Shown: positions 1 to 8,390, counted from the stretch's first letter. The stretch: DNA of 64,000 nt from an uncultured Clostridia bacterium (GCA_934120315.1 CAKOTX010000001.1:1-64000), one strand, 5' to 3'. Program-made: numbers and translations. The notes: generated by a model not told the origin, from the sequence alone.

Positions 1-1077
1 ATTTCCTTGATATAAATTTGAGAAAGAGGCTTCACCATTTTTGTTAGTTGTACTATTAGCAATTACAGTTCCATCTTGTTTAGTAAGTTGGAATGTAACT
101 CCTTCTATTGGTTGGTTAGTATCTACATCATTTTTTACTATTTTTATTTTTCCTGTATTTGTTTTAATTTTTAGAGTTCCTGTACCAAATATATCTCCAT
201 ATGGATCTGTTGTTATTGCATAATTTTGTGTTCCATCAATTCTTGTTTTACCATAAAAAATTGGATAAATCTTAGAACTAGCTTGTATTGTAAATAATAT
301 ATCTATATCAGTATTCATTGAAGTTTTTGGTATTTTTACTTTAAAATTTGAATTTCCATCAAAAGTGTTTGTTTCTTCATTATTCATATTTGTTATTTTA
401 GCACCTGATGGCATTCCATTTGTTGCAGTAATTATATAACTTCTAGTATTAGCACCACAATTTGTAGTAAATTCTTGGGTGTAATATTCACCATCACTTT
501 TTAACTCACCAACTTTACTTGTAGATATTCCAGCAGTATATGGAGTTTGTGTTCCATTTCTTCCAATATCTACTAAATTTTTTATTGCATTGGCAATTTT
601 TGTTCCACGTTCATCTCCACCACGATATCTACTTGTCGCATCCCAATTGTATAAGATACAATAAACGGCCTGTTTTGTTGCTACAAAGGCATCATATTCA
701 TTCTCTACACCAAGTTCAGCAGGTGTTTTATATGGGTATGCATTTATAATTGTTCTCCAAACTCTCACATCATCTAAGGTTTTTGTTAAATCAACAGTAT
801 AATTATTTTCTTCGCCAACCCCATGAAGTTCACGGTCTAGGCAATAAGCTGGGTATTCTTTTCCTGCTTCAGTATGTGTTACATAAGTACATATAATATA
901 ACTCCATCTGCTATGTGCTTCATCCCAATATTGCACATGATATCCACAATCTCCTTTATTCTCTAAATAGGCATCATTTCCAACGCTTTTTGCAAATACT
1001 ATATTAGAAAGAGATGAAAGAATTGTTGTTAATAGCATTAAAATTGCTATTGCTTTTTTTGTTATTTTATTTTTCAT
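1..1077 (-). CDS. Thioester-domain surface adhesin with SpaA/Cna-B-like domain (3' end cut by window edge)
   Basis: The start has a strong AAGGAGG site and a signal peptide covering about residues 1-30. The N-terminal domain has the two halves of an internal thioester as in TQXA-type Gram-positive adhesins: Cys79 in AYCLD and Gln136 in TKQAVY. Around residue 320 a prealbumin-like Cna-B/SpaA repeat begins (GKIKIVKNDVD, then a GEASFSNL strand). The reading frame is still open at base 1, so the wall anchor is not seen. Such proteins bind host surfaces covalently and are sortase substrates; a sortase gene lies in the same operon. Its place in a transfer element suggests a role in cell contact or gut attachment, which is inference. 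Confidence 0.85.
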   Translation of the reverse strand, partial: MKNKITKKAIAILMLLTTILSSLSNIVFAKSVGNDAYLENKGDCGYHVQYWDEAHSRWSYIICTYVTHTEAGKEYPAYCLDRELHGVGEENNYTVDLTKTLDDVRVWRTIINAYPYKTPAELGVENEYDAFVATKQAVYCILYNWDATSRYRGGDERGTKIANAIKNLVDIGRNGTQTPYTAGISTSKVGELKSDGEYYTQEFTTNCGANTRSYIITATNGMPSGAKITNMNNEETNTFDGNSNFKVKIPKTSMNTDIDILFTIQASSKIYPIFYGKTRIDGTQNYAITTDPYGDIFGTGTLKIKTNTGKIKIVKNDVDTNQPIEGVTFQLTKQDGTVIANSTTNKNGEASFSNLYQGN

Positions 1078-1107
1078 TTTAAAAATCCTCCTTATTTTTG
1101 ACATATT

Positions 1108-1132
1108 AAAAGACACTTTATAAAGTGCCTTT
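1108..1132 (-). terminator. Hairpin between the hypothetical secreted protein and the adhesin
   Basis: A near-perfect inverted repeat (AAAGGCACTTT with AAAGTGTCTTT on the minus strand) is followed by a short T-rich run. It lies just after the stop of the upstream gene and could attenuate or separate transcription of the adhesin. Confidence 0.5.
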
Positions 1133-1134
1133 GT

Positions 1135-1872
1135 TTATAATATATAGCATTCTGTCATTATTAAATTTCCATTCACATAATAATCTTCAGCATAAATTCT
1201 TATTGTTCCAAATTTATATGTTATATAGCTCTTAACTCTATTTTCGGTATAAGTAAATTGATTTGTTTGTGCTTTTATTGAACTATCTACCACAATATTG
1301 TATCCATACTGTTTCATAAAATCAGATTCATTATTTTGTATAACATTTTTAATTTTATTTATCATAGCATCATTTTTTACATATTTTTCAGTATTAGTGC
1401 TAGGTGTACTTTGACTAGGCTTTGGATCTTCTTTTATTTCTTCTTTTTTTGGTGTTTCAATAATAGTAGTTGTTGTTGTATTTTCTACTTGTTTTGGAGT
1501 TTCCGTTTTCTTAGTTTCTGTTTGTGTAGTTTTTGCTTTTGATTCAATTGACTTAGTATTTGTTTTTTCTGAGCTTGTTTTTGAACTTGCTTCAGCAACA
1601 TTTTTTGAATCTTCTTTTTCTTCTTGAACAATAGAAGTATTAATTTCTTTTTGATTTTCATCTTCATTTGATATAGATTTTTCTTCTTGAACTTCTGGAA
1701 TTTCTACATCAGTTGTATTTTCTATTATTTCATTTTGTATTTCTTCAGATTCTAGAGATTTACTACTTTCTAATTTTTGACTGTTCTTGCTATATAAATA
1801 TAATGCTACACAAATAATAATTATAAAAATTAAAATACTACTAATTATTATGCAAATTTTCTTCTTATTCAT
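1135..1872 (-). CDS. Membrane-anchored extracytoplasmic protein, function unknown
   Basis: Not recognised as a known family. The 245-residue protein has one N-terminal membrane helix (about residues 6-27). A long low-complexity linker rich in Glu, Lys, Thr and Ser follows to about residue 165. The last 80 residues form a folded-looking domain (starting near KYVKNDAMINKI, ending ITYKFGTIRIY, NGNLIMTECYIL). That layout suggests a stalk carrying a small domain through the cell wall. It sits between the sortase and the adhesin genes of the transfer element, so a surface role is likely but unproven. It has no LPXTG-like tail. Confidence 0.6.
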   Translation of the reverse strand: MNKKKICIIISSILIFIIIICVALYLYSKNSQKLESSKSLESEEIQNEIIENTTDVEIPEVQEEKSISNEDENQKEINTSIVQEEKEDSKNVAEASSKTSSEKTNTKSIESKAKTTQTETKKTETPKQVENTTTTTIIETPKKEEIKEDPKPSQSTPSTNTEKYVKNDAMINKIKNVIQNNESDFMKQYGYNIVVDSSIKAQTNQFTYTENRVKSYITYKFGTIRIYAEDYYVNGNLIMTECYIL

Positions 1873-1955
1873 AAAACATCACCCTTTCATAATTTATATT
1901 TATTCTAGGGTAACATCATTTATATTGTTTTGACAATGCTCAAAAGAAAAAAATT

Positions 1956-2546
1956 TTATTTTATTTCTTTTGCTTGAACGCAAAGTCTTAAATTTTTTTG
2001 TCCTTTTACACAAGTAATAAGTGTCAAAGTATTAGTATCAGTATTTTCCAAAGAGCTCCAATCAGTTTCACTAATTTTTGAAATATTACTTACTTCATAT
2101 TCTTTTGTTCCTAAAAAGCAAGTATAATGTATTTTATCTCCAGCAGATAATGTATGTAATTTAGCCCAATATGAATTGCTATTATGTGCTGCTAAACATA
2201 CATTTCCATCGATATATGGTGTATTTTCAAAATGTCCGACTCCTTTTGAAAGAGTTTGCATAGAAGTTCCTTCATAAATTAACCCTTCAAAATTAATCTT
2301 ATCAATTTTTATAACACCAAGTACATTTTCTCCATCAATATGTAACATTAAATTATCAGTCGAATCTGATTCAATATTGTTATTTTCAGTATCTAGTCTG
2401 TTTTGTGTATTATCATTTGAATATTCTTCATACACATAGTTTATTTTATTTTTATTCATAAAATATTTAACTATAAAAAATGTAGATATTGTTGCAATAA
2501 TTATAAGAACGACCGTAATTGATATTATAATTACTTTTTTGTGCAA
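1956..2546 (-). CDS. Class D-type sortase
   Basis: Sortases are membrane-bound cysteine transpeptidases that cleave a sorting signal and join surface proteins to the wall or to one another. The N-terminal membrane helix is followed by a sortase barrel with the catalytic triad His (LAAHNS), Cys (LTLITC) and Arg (NLRLC); in the longer frame these are residues 128, 186 and 194. An upstream ATG at 2567 exists, but the AAGGAGG site lies inside that extension. The TTG at 2546, nine bases after GGAGGA, is therefore the better start and gives 196 residues. The likely substrate is the thioester adhesin three genes downstream. Confidence 0.85.
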   Translation of the reverse strand: MHKKVIIISITVVLIIIATISTFFIVKYFMNKNKINYVYEEYSNDNTQNRLDTENNNIESDSTDNLMLHIDGENVLGVIKIDKINFEGLIYEGTSMQTLSKGVGHFENTPYIDGNVCLAAHNSNSYWAKLHTLSAGDKIHYTCFLGTKEYEVSNISKISETDWSSLENTDTNTLTLITCVKGQKNLRLCVQAKEIK

Positions 2547-2623
2547 AACTAAAAATCCTCCTTCCATTAAAATTTTGAAATGTAGTTATATCACCGCCTT
2601 TCAATTAGAATAGTTAAAATACT

Positions 2624-2986
2624 TTAATTTAAGTATTTTTCTATATACTTTGAAATTTCAGAAAATGGTGTAGCAATGCTGATTTCTTTTTTTATATCTT
2701 CAATTTCAAAAGGATCAAAAATAAAGTCATATATTCCTAAAAAAAGAGCATCTTTTAATTCTGGTACTTGTGCATTTTCAAGAATTAAAATTACTCTTAT
2801 ATTTTTTTCTCTAACTTTAAACATAAAGTCTTTAAAATTATATTTATTTGGTTGTAATGTAGCAATTAAGATATTAGCTTCTTTCTCTTCCAATATATAA
2901 TCTGGATAATATACAACTCTACTATTTTCAATATTTTTGTTCAAATCTTTGTTTAATATTTCATTATCTGTGAAAATTAAAACCAT
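2624..2986 (-). CDS. Degenerate receiver-like (CheY-fold) protein
   Basis: A 120-residue protein with the strand-helix rhythm of a response-regulator receiver. The C-terminal part (VILILENAQVPELKDALFLG, then YDFIFDPFEIEDIKKE) matches the usual receiver end in which a conserved Lys-Pro precedes the last helix; here the position reads FDPF, so the Lys is missing. The usual phosphoacceptor Asp after strand 3 is also not evident. There is no output domain. Pseudo-receivers of this kind act as protein-binding modules, for example as ATPase localisers, so a partner in the secretion machine is plausible. Fold call is moderate; function is inference. Confidence 0.5.
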   Translation of the reverse strand: MVLIFTDNEILNKDLNKNIENSRVVYYPDYILEEKEANILIATLQPNKYNFKDFMFKVREKNIRVILILENAQVPELKDALFLGIYDFIFDPFEIEDIKKEISIATPFSEISKYIEKYLN

Positions 2987-2998
2987 TTTTAAAACCTC

Positions 2999-3668
2999 CT
3001 ATTTAAAATAAGTTTCAGGATCTACAAAACTTCCATTTATTCTAACCTCAAAATGAGCATGAGCACCTGTTGAATATCCTGTTGACCCAACTTTTAAAAC
3101 AGGATCTCCTTGTTTTACTTGTTGACCTGTTTGTACTAATATTTCAGAGCCATGTGCATATAAAGTTACAATATTGTTTCCGATGGTCTATCATTACCAT
3201 ATTTCCATACGCATTACTATATTTTGCTGTTGTAACAATACCATCAGCCATAGCCACAAAATTTGCTCCGATAGGTGCTCCGACATCTGTGCCACTATGC
3301 AATTTGTAAACTCCAGTTATAGGATGTGTTCTCATTCCAAAATGTGATGTAATTAATGTATAACCAGGTATTGGCCAGGTAAACATACCAGTAGGAATAA
3401 GACCTTTTCCATCATTTATTATTGTACTCGGTGTTGTTTCTTTATCTTTTAGCCATTCTGCATATTGTGCTTCGTAATCTTCGCTTGAAAGTTTTTCAGC
3501 CATTTGCATATCATCTTCAGTTGTAAACATAGAGTCTACTACGGTACATACTGCTAAAACAATTAAAAAAATTACAATTAAAAATGGGATAAATGGTTTA
3601 ATTATTTTAAAAACGATTTTCTTGAATTTCTTTTTGATTTCATTCTTCGTTTTTTCCTTTAAACTCAT
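2999..3668 (-). CDS. Membrane-anchored M23 metallopeptidase of the T4SS, one +1 frameshift
   Basis: A wall hydrolase expected to open peptidoglycan for the secretion channel. It has an N-terminal membrane helix (about residues 25-45) and a LytM/M23 domain starting at TWPIPG. Zinc and catalytic motifs are visible: HSGTD, then YAHGSE, then GAHAHFEV. The 0-frame breaks at a CGG codon (3180-3182), where it would stop 12 codons later. Skipping the C gives IDHGNNIVTLYAHG, continuous with the family, and runs to a TAG immediately before the next gene's AGGAGG site. With the shift the product is 222 residues. The start overlaps the end of the VirB6-like gene by 29 bases, so the two are translationally linked. 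Confidence 0.85.
3180..3182 (-). other. In-frame CGG +1 frameshift site 1 (M23 peptidase)
   Basis: Reads CAT CGG AAA in frame 0. Homology resumes as CAT (C) GGA AAC, encoding His-Gly-Asn just before the YAHG motif. Quadruplet CGGA. Confidence 0.85.
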
Positions 3669-5143
3669 TTTCAGCCCCTTTCTGCAAATTATTTATATTG
3701 TTTAAATATTCAGTATTTTGCATAGACTTGTTATTTTTTGAAGATGGTTGTTTTTTATATTTGTATGAACTAAAATCTCCTTCAGCCATTTTTGCTCCTG
3801 CACTTAAATAAGCTTTTGTTCCTTTAAATCCAGCACTTGCAACATTCTTAACTACTGATTTTGGAGTTATTTTTCCATTGCTTATATTATCTTTGCTATC
3901 TATTTTTGATTTAGGCATTGTTACATTTTCCTGTTTATTTTCCTTTGTAGGTGTTATTACATCCCTTATAGGATTTATATTTCCATTGTAATCTTTCTCA
4001 TCAGATAAGTTTGTTACAGGATTTATAAATGATTTTGCTCTTGATATAATGCCTTTTAGTCCATTATTAGAATTATTATCAGTTCCATTGTTAGATGATT
4101 TACTTGGAATATCAGGAGTTTTAAATTGTTCTTTAATAGCACCTAATCCAAAACCAAGCATAGCACCTGTTCCAAGAACTCTGTTTGTCATTTGTTCATT
4201 ATCAATGCCGGCAATTCTTGAAGTTAGATTTTGTAAACAATTTTGTAATGTATCAGCAAGTGGAAGGATCATCATAGCCCAAATTAAAGAAATGGCCCAG
4301 CCACCACCAGATGGCAAAAATGCAAGATATATTAAAAATAAAAAACAATATATAAATTGCATAAAAATATTCATAATAATTTGACCAGCCCAAATACTAG
4401 CAGCAGTTACATTTTTATTTATTATCCAAAGTCCAGCAGCCACAGGTGTAAAGATAGTAAATATTATAATTGTAAATTGTCTAACTATAAATTTAATGTT
4501 TAATTTTACAAATAGATATATAAACATTGCAATTACAAGAGCTGTTGAGATTGCATTTCCAGTTTTTATACTCGTTAACATAGAATTTCCTAATGTCGCA
4601 TCAAGTGTTCCAGTATTTGCAGCTGTAACTAATAAATATACTAGGCTATTATTCATATATAATAAAAATCTGATAAATAGGGGAGCAAGGGCTATTGCAA
4701 CACCACCAAAACATAAACGCATCAAATTTTCTTTTACTTCATTTTTCCTAGTTGTATTCATTCCTGCATTTATCATCTTAAAAGCCAATATAAATACTGC
4801 AATTAATATCAATGTTCCAGAAATAATGCTAAAAATTTGATACCATTTCATAGTCTTAGACCATAATTCATTGGTAAAAGGTGATAAACTATCATTTGCC
4901 TGTTTGTTATTAAAAATAAGTTCGTCATAATCTTTAAATCCTACATTTGCTTTTTCTCCGTGTTGTAAAATCTAGGACTGTTTCAGCAATTCCACCAATG
5001 CATTCCGCAATGATTTTTTCAAATAAAGATCCATCTTCTTTTTTTATTTGTTTTTTTAGTTCAGGAGTTGCCCCAAAACATATAGGAGATAATAAAAAAA
5101 GCATTGTAACTATTATTACAAAACTTTTAAATAATTTATTCAA
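3640..5143 (-). CDS. VirB6/TrbL-like polytopic channel protein, one +1 frameshift
   Basis: Inner-membrane channel subunit of the secretion system. The TTG start follows GGAGGTGAG. A signal peptide (about residues 1-24, ending CFGA) is followed by a short periplasmic-type segment, then at least six hydrophobic helices from MKWYQIFSIISG to WAMMILPLADT, and a hydrophilic, Asn/Lys-rich C-terminal tail of about 180 residues. The 0-frame breaks at CGG (4958-4960), where it stops after 7 more codons. Skipping the C gives FTTGEKANVGFKDYDEL, which leads straight into the membrane part. Shifted length is 500 residues. The N-terminal fragment alone resembles the small pilin-like proteins of other systems, but the continuous reading explains both parts. 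Confidence 0.75.
4958..4960 (-). other. In-frame CGG +1 frameshift site 2 (VirB6-like)
   Basis: Frame 0 reads ACA CGG AGA. Skipping the C gives ACA GGA GAA (Thr-Gly-Glu) and joins the signal-peptide segment to the membrane segment. Quadruplet CGGA. Confidence 0.8.
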
Positions 5144-5161
5144 TTTTTCTCACCTCCAGTT

Positions 5162-6981
5162 TTAAGTAAATACAAAGTTTTCTTCGTATTTTGTTATAAC
5201 AAATTTTATTGCTGTAACTGTATTGTTAAGACTTATTACGCATTGCCCAGGAGTAGCAGCAGTCAGAAAATTTTTCGTGCCTTCAGATAAATTGAAAAAA
5301 TCTACAACTTCATCGACTGATCCAGGACTTTGCTTAAATAAATATCTTGTTGAACATATATTTATAATGGTTTTTCCGTTCTTCAGAACTTAAAAATTCA
5401 TCAATAAATTGGCTACCGAATGAATAATGGAACATTATATTTGCGACCGGCGGCGAGCAACATTCACAAGGAAGTCTGCGGATTCTTGATATTTTAAAAA
5501 TAACCAAGCTTCGTCGCAAACTATGATTTTTTTCTTTTCTCTATTTTTTAGTACATATTTTTGCCATACCCAAGTTAAGATAACAAAAGAAGAATATAAT
5601 TTTGTAAATTCATCTTTAATCTCACTCATATCAAAGCAAATAATATCTTCAGAAGATGTAATTTTACTTTCACAATCGAAGATTCCCAAAGAATTACCTT
5701 TTAGGAATGGGATTAAAATATCAGCTAATTCTTTACATTTTCCACGTTGTACTAATTTGTCATGAAAATTTGTAAGAGTAGGCATTTTCTTTTCTATTTT
5801 TCCTACTACATATTTACCATTATCAAGTTTTCCACCCTTTTTCTCATAAAGCGAATTTACATCACTTGTAATGCCTCTTTCACTATATAATTGATTTACT
5901 ATTATCTCTATTTCAGTATTTTCTGTTCCTGTAAGTGTTCGACCATAATTTCTGCATATTGTTGCAATTAAGGCTCTAATTTCTGCCACTTTATCAAGTA
6001 TATTTAAAAACTTCTCTTTACCCTTAAAATCTGCCTCTAGTTCAAAAGGATTTATTCCTGCTGGTTTTCCTTGCTCAATTTTAATTACTTTTCCACCAAG
6101 CATTTTAGTTAAATTGCTATATTCACCTTCGACATCAATAAAAAATGCTCCGCATCCAGTAGTAGCAATATTTCTAGCAGTTAATGTTTTTAATGCTACA
6201 CTTTTGCCACCGACCAGAAGTACCACAAATAAACACATGAGGATTGGGGAGCGTAGGAGGACCGCAAAATGTATCAATGTAAACAGGCGCATTTGTATAT
6301 ATATTTCTACCAATAAAAATACCCTTATCATGTGATAAATTAGGTGTAGAAATAGGTATCAAAGTTGCAATACCGACCGGCTACCATATTTCGCTCATAG
6401 TTTGGAATAGGGTATTCATTGGTAGGAAGTATTGTTTTATATCCTTCTAACTGTCTAAAAGTTAGAGTTCTTATCATTGCAGTTTTTTTGTTTAATTCAC
6501 TTTCTAATATTTTTGTTTTCTCGTTTAAATCTTTTAGACTTTCAGCATTTAGAGATATAAAAATTGTCGCATAAAATAGTTTATCTTGATTAGTTTGTAT
6601 TAGCATTCGCAGATCTTCTAAATCTCCAATTTGTTTTTCTAATTCTGGCAAATGCAATATATTGCCTTGCCTTGAATAAGTTGCATACTCACTTTGTGCT
6701 TGTACTAATTTTTTGGTTAATTGATTTATAACATTTCCATTGATAGATGGTTCTATTTTTACAGAAATATTTATATTTCCAATAGCAAATAAATCATCTA
6801 GCCAACTAACCCAAGTTTGTTCAGGATAAATTGTCATAACAAATATTCTAGTAAATTTGTTATATCCAAGTTTCAAATAATCCACTTTTTCTTGTAACTC
6901 ATCAGGAATCAGTAAGTCGGAAAGCTTAGGTACATTTTCAAATATGTTTATTTCTTTTGACTTTTTGTTTTTTCCCAACAT
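5162..6981 (-). CDS. VirB4-family T4SS ATPase with five +1 frameshift sites
   Basis: The motor ATPase that powers assembly and transfer. Read with five one-base skips, it is a continuous 604-residue protein, normal for the family. Walker A is GTSGGGKS (near residue 256, created only by the skip at 6212). Walker B is KIIVCDEAWLFLK (near 485), followed by the ARRGRKYNVPLF arm and a C-terminal segment that aligns with the intact VirB4 at 56226-58190. The span holds five extra bases and the five skips restore one frame from start to TAA, so the count fits exactly. An in-frame GTG at 6996 abuts the AAGGAGG site; the ATG at 6981 is preferred. It overlaps the upstream N-domain gene. Unshifted, it would be six fragments and inactive. 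Confidence 0.85.
5376..5378 (-). other. In-frame CGG +1 frameshift site 3 (VirB4)
   Basis: Frame 0 reads GAA CGG AAA and stops 14 codons on. Skipping C gives Glu-Gly-Lys-Thr-Ile-Ile and the C-terminal domain ending ITKYEENFVFT. Quadruplet CGGA. Confidence 0.85.
5416..5418 (-). other. In-frame CGG +1 frameshift site 4 (VirB4), followed directly by a stop
   Basis: Frame 0 reads ATT CGG TAG. Skipping C gives ATT GGT AGC, encoding LFIGSQFIDEF, which matches the VVSQRFQDF segment of the intact paralogue. A stop directly after the shift codon resembles the layout of known +1 sites. Quadruplet CGGT. Confidence 0.85.
5447..5449 (-). other. In-frame CGG +1 frameshift site 5 (VirB4)
   Basis: Frame 0 reads CGC CGG TCG and stops three codons on. 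Skipping C gives ARRGRKYNV, matching ARRARKRNV in the paralogue. Only 29 bases separate this from site 4. Quadruplet CGGT. Confidence 0.85.
6210..6212 (-). other. In-frame CGG +1 frameshift site 6 (VirB4 Walker A)
   Basis: Frame 0 reads GGT CGG TGG inside the nucleotide-binding loop. Skipping C turns GTSGRWQKC into GTSGGGKSVAL, a textbook Walker A. Quadruplet CGGT. Confidence 0.9.
6373..6375 (-). other. In-frame CGG +1 frameshift site 7 (VirB4)
   Basis: Frame 0 reads GGT CGG TAT and stops 11 codons on. Skipping C gives AGGIATLIPISTPNLSH, aligning with the STIFPFVTSEVGH segment of the intact paralogue. Quadruplet CGGT. Confidence 0.85.
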
Positions 6982-7660
6982 ATAATTCTTTTCCACCTCC
7001 TTGTAAATTGCTAATATTTATGGTTGAATTTTTATTTAATTCTTTATAAATTAAATCGTAAATTTCATCTTCAGTTAAAACTTCACATACTATTTTTGCT
7101 CTTAATAAACTACTTGTAAAAGATAGCGTTTTTCTGTTTAATTCTTGCATTGCATCCTTTAAATTTCCATCATAACTAATAATTGCATAACTTCTAACAA
7201 CAGAAATAGTCCTGTTTTCCATTAAGTTATGTAGGTAGTTTATTAAATAGTTTTTGTATTCTTCAATTTTTTCGTTTGTATTTTTATTCTTTTTCATAAG
7301 TGAAATAACTTTTGTTGTATCTATGTATTCAGTTGTACTAAAAAATTGGACTGGATAATCAATTGAAAGAGCAGTTTGTATTAAAATATTCTCAATAGAA
7401 TCCTGTTCAGAAACAGAAAGCATATTATAATCAATGTTACCAAGTCTAACAATATTTGAATATCTGTTACCAATGCAAATTATATTGTCTTTTATTTTAA
7501 AATTAAAAATATTTTCTAATTTCTTTTTATCTACTTTTTTGCCATGATCTCCACTTGTATTTTTGGTAAATCCATTTTGACTTTTCTTTTTGTTTAAATA
7601 AATAGCAGTACAAATAACAAACACAACCGTTAATCCAAGAAAAATAAACATTATTATCAT
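6938..7660 (-). CDS. Detached VirB4/TraC N-terminal domain protein with membrane anchor
   Basis: A 240-residue protein with an N-terminal membrane helix (residues 3-25), then a domain beginning DNIICIGNRYSNIVRLGNID. This aligns by eye with the N-terminal parts of the proteins at 55055-56275 (DNMIIQRKGKRYLMVIE) and 36186-36725 (DNGIIKIEKNKYIKILKV). In most systems this domain belongs to VirB4 itself; here it is a separate upstream gene. The start is the ATG eight bases after GAGAGG rather than the GTG nine bases upstream. It overlaps both neighbours, PrgI and VirB4, consistent with tight co-expression. No CGG codon occurs in it. Confidence 0.7.
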   Translation of the reverse strand: MIIMFIFLGLTVVFVICTAIYLNKKKSQNGFTKNTSGDHGKKVDKKKLENIFNFKIKDNIICIGNRYSNIVRLGNIDYNMLSVSEQDSIENILIQTALSIDYPVQFFSTTEYIDTTKVISLMKKNKNTNEKIEEYKNYLINYLHNLMENRTISVVRSYAIISYDGNLKDAMQELNRKTLSFTSSLLRAKIVCEVLTEDEIYDLIYKELNKNSTINISNLQGGGKELYVGKKQKVKRNKHI

Positions 7661-7947
7661 TTTAAGCACCTCTCATATTTGAATTTTTTTCTACGAATAA
7701 TATATTTTGTGGCACATAAAAATAACTTATCAAAATTTTGCTCATTTATTTTTAGAAAAGCACAAAGTAGAAAAAATGTAGCAATTATAGTGATAATAAT
7801 TATTTTTATAATAATATTTAATGGTGTAGCAAAAATACCTAAACTTGATATTGCAAGCATTAGATATAAAACTTGTCTTAAACTTAAATAACCACCAAAA
7901 ATCTTTTCTTCTCGTTTAATATCAAATGGAATTTTAAATATTCTCAC
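7657..7947 (-). CDS. PrgI/VirB3-family T4SS membrane protein
   Basis: A 96-residue protein starting at GTG after an AGGTGA site. It has a basic N-terminus (RIFKIPFDIKREEKI), two adjacent membrane helices (about residues 25-65) and a basic C-terminal stretch (TKYIIRRKKFKYE). This is the standard PrgI layout. PrgI proteins accompany VirB4 in Gram-positive secretion systems, as here. Paralogues are at 27812-28096 and 54715-55062. Confidence 0.8.
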   Translation of the reverse strand: MRIFKIPFDIKREEKIFGGYLSLRQVLYLMLAISSLGIFATPLNIIIKIIIITIIATFFLLCAFLKINEQNFDKLFLCATKYIIRRKKFKYERCLK

Positions 7948-7957
7948 AATAAATCAC

Positions 7958-8339
7958 CTAACTTCCAAGCAATGTGCCACTATTATTTGTAGCAACATTG
8001 ATAATAATTCCAGCAATGATGAGTGAAGCACCTAAAATTACACCGCCACCACATATCCAGGCAAGTGCACCAATACTTTCAGCCCTTTTTTGTGGGTTAT
8101 TTGAATTGGCTATCATTTTTAATGCTGCAACAACTACACTAGCAAAGATTAAAACACCGACCTAATGGCATTGCAATACTTGTGATAACTCTTTTAATAT
8201 TATCTGTTGCAGTTTGCACTTCAGCTGTTCCAATACTTTCAGCAAAACATTGATTACTTTTTATTAATAACAATGTGAGTGTTGTTCCAATGCTTGATAA
8301 TTTTGTAATAAATTTCTTTTTTCTTTTTGTAGCATTCAT
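7958..8339 (-). CDS. VirB2/TrbC-like pilin or channel subunit, one +1 frameshift
   Basis: Starts ten bases after AAGGAG. A signal-type N-terminus with a hydrophobic stretch (about residues 13-33, ending CFAES) is followed by a soluble patch, then two hydrophobic helices (VITSIAMPLGGVLIFASVVV and WICGGGVILGASLIIAG) ending GTLLGS. The 0-frame breaks inside the first mature helix at CGG (8157-8159) and stops after 5 more codons. Skipping the C rebuilds a 126-residue protein ending at TAG just before the PrgI gene. Gene order matches VirB2-VirB3-VirB4. Without the shift the system would lack its pilin. Confidence 0.8.
8157..8159 (-). other. In-frame CGG +1 frameshift site 8 (VirB2-like)
   Basis: Frame 0 reads GGT CGG TGT. 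Skipping C gives Leu-Gly-Gly-Val-Leu-Ile in the middle of a membrane helix. Quadruplet CGGT. Confidence 0.85.
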
Positions 8340-8390
8340 AAAATATCATCTCCTTAACTTTAAGATAGGGCAAATTAAGAAGAACACTAT

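Noticed and set aside
2999..8339. Ordinary pseudogene decay or homopolymer sequencing error as the cause of the broken T4SS genes
   Set aside because: All eight breaks are insertions of the same base before GGA or GGT, none is in a homopolymer, no deletion or in-place stop was found, and neighbouring genes of the same element are intact. Consensus error is still listed as the first thing to exclude with reads.
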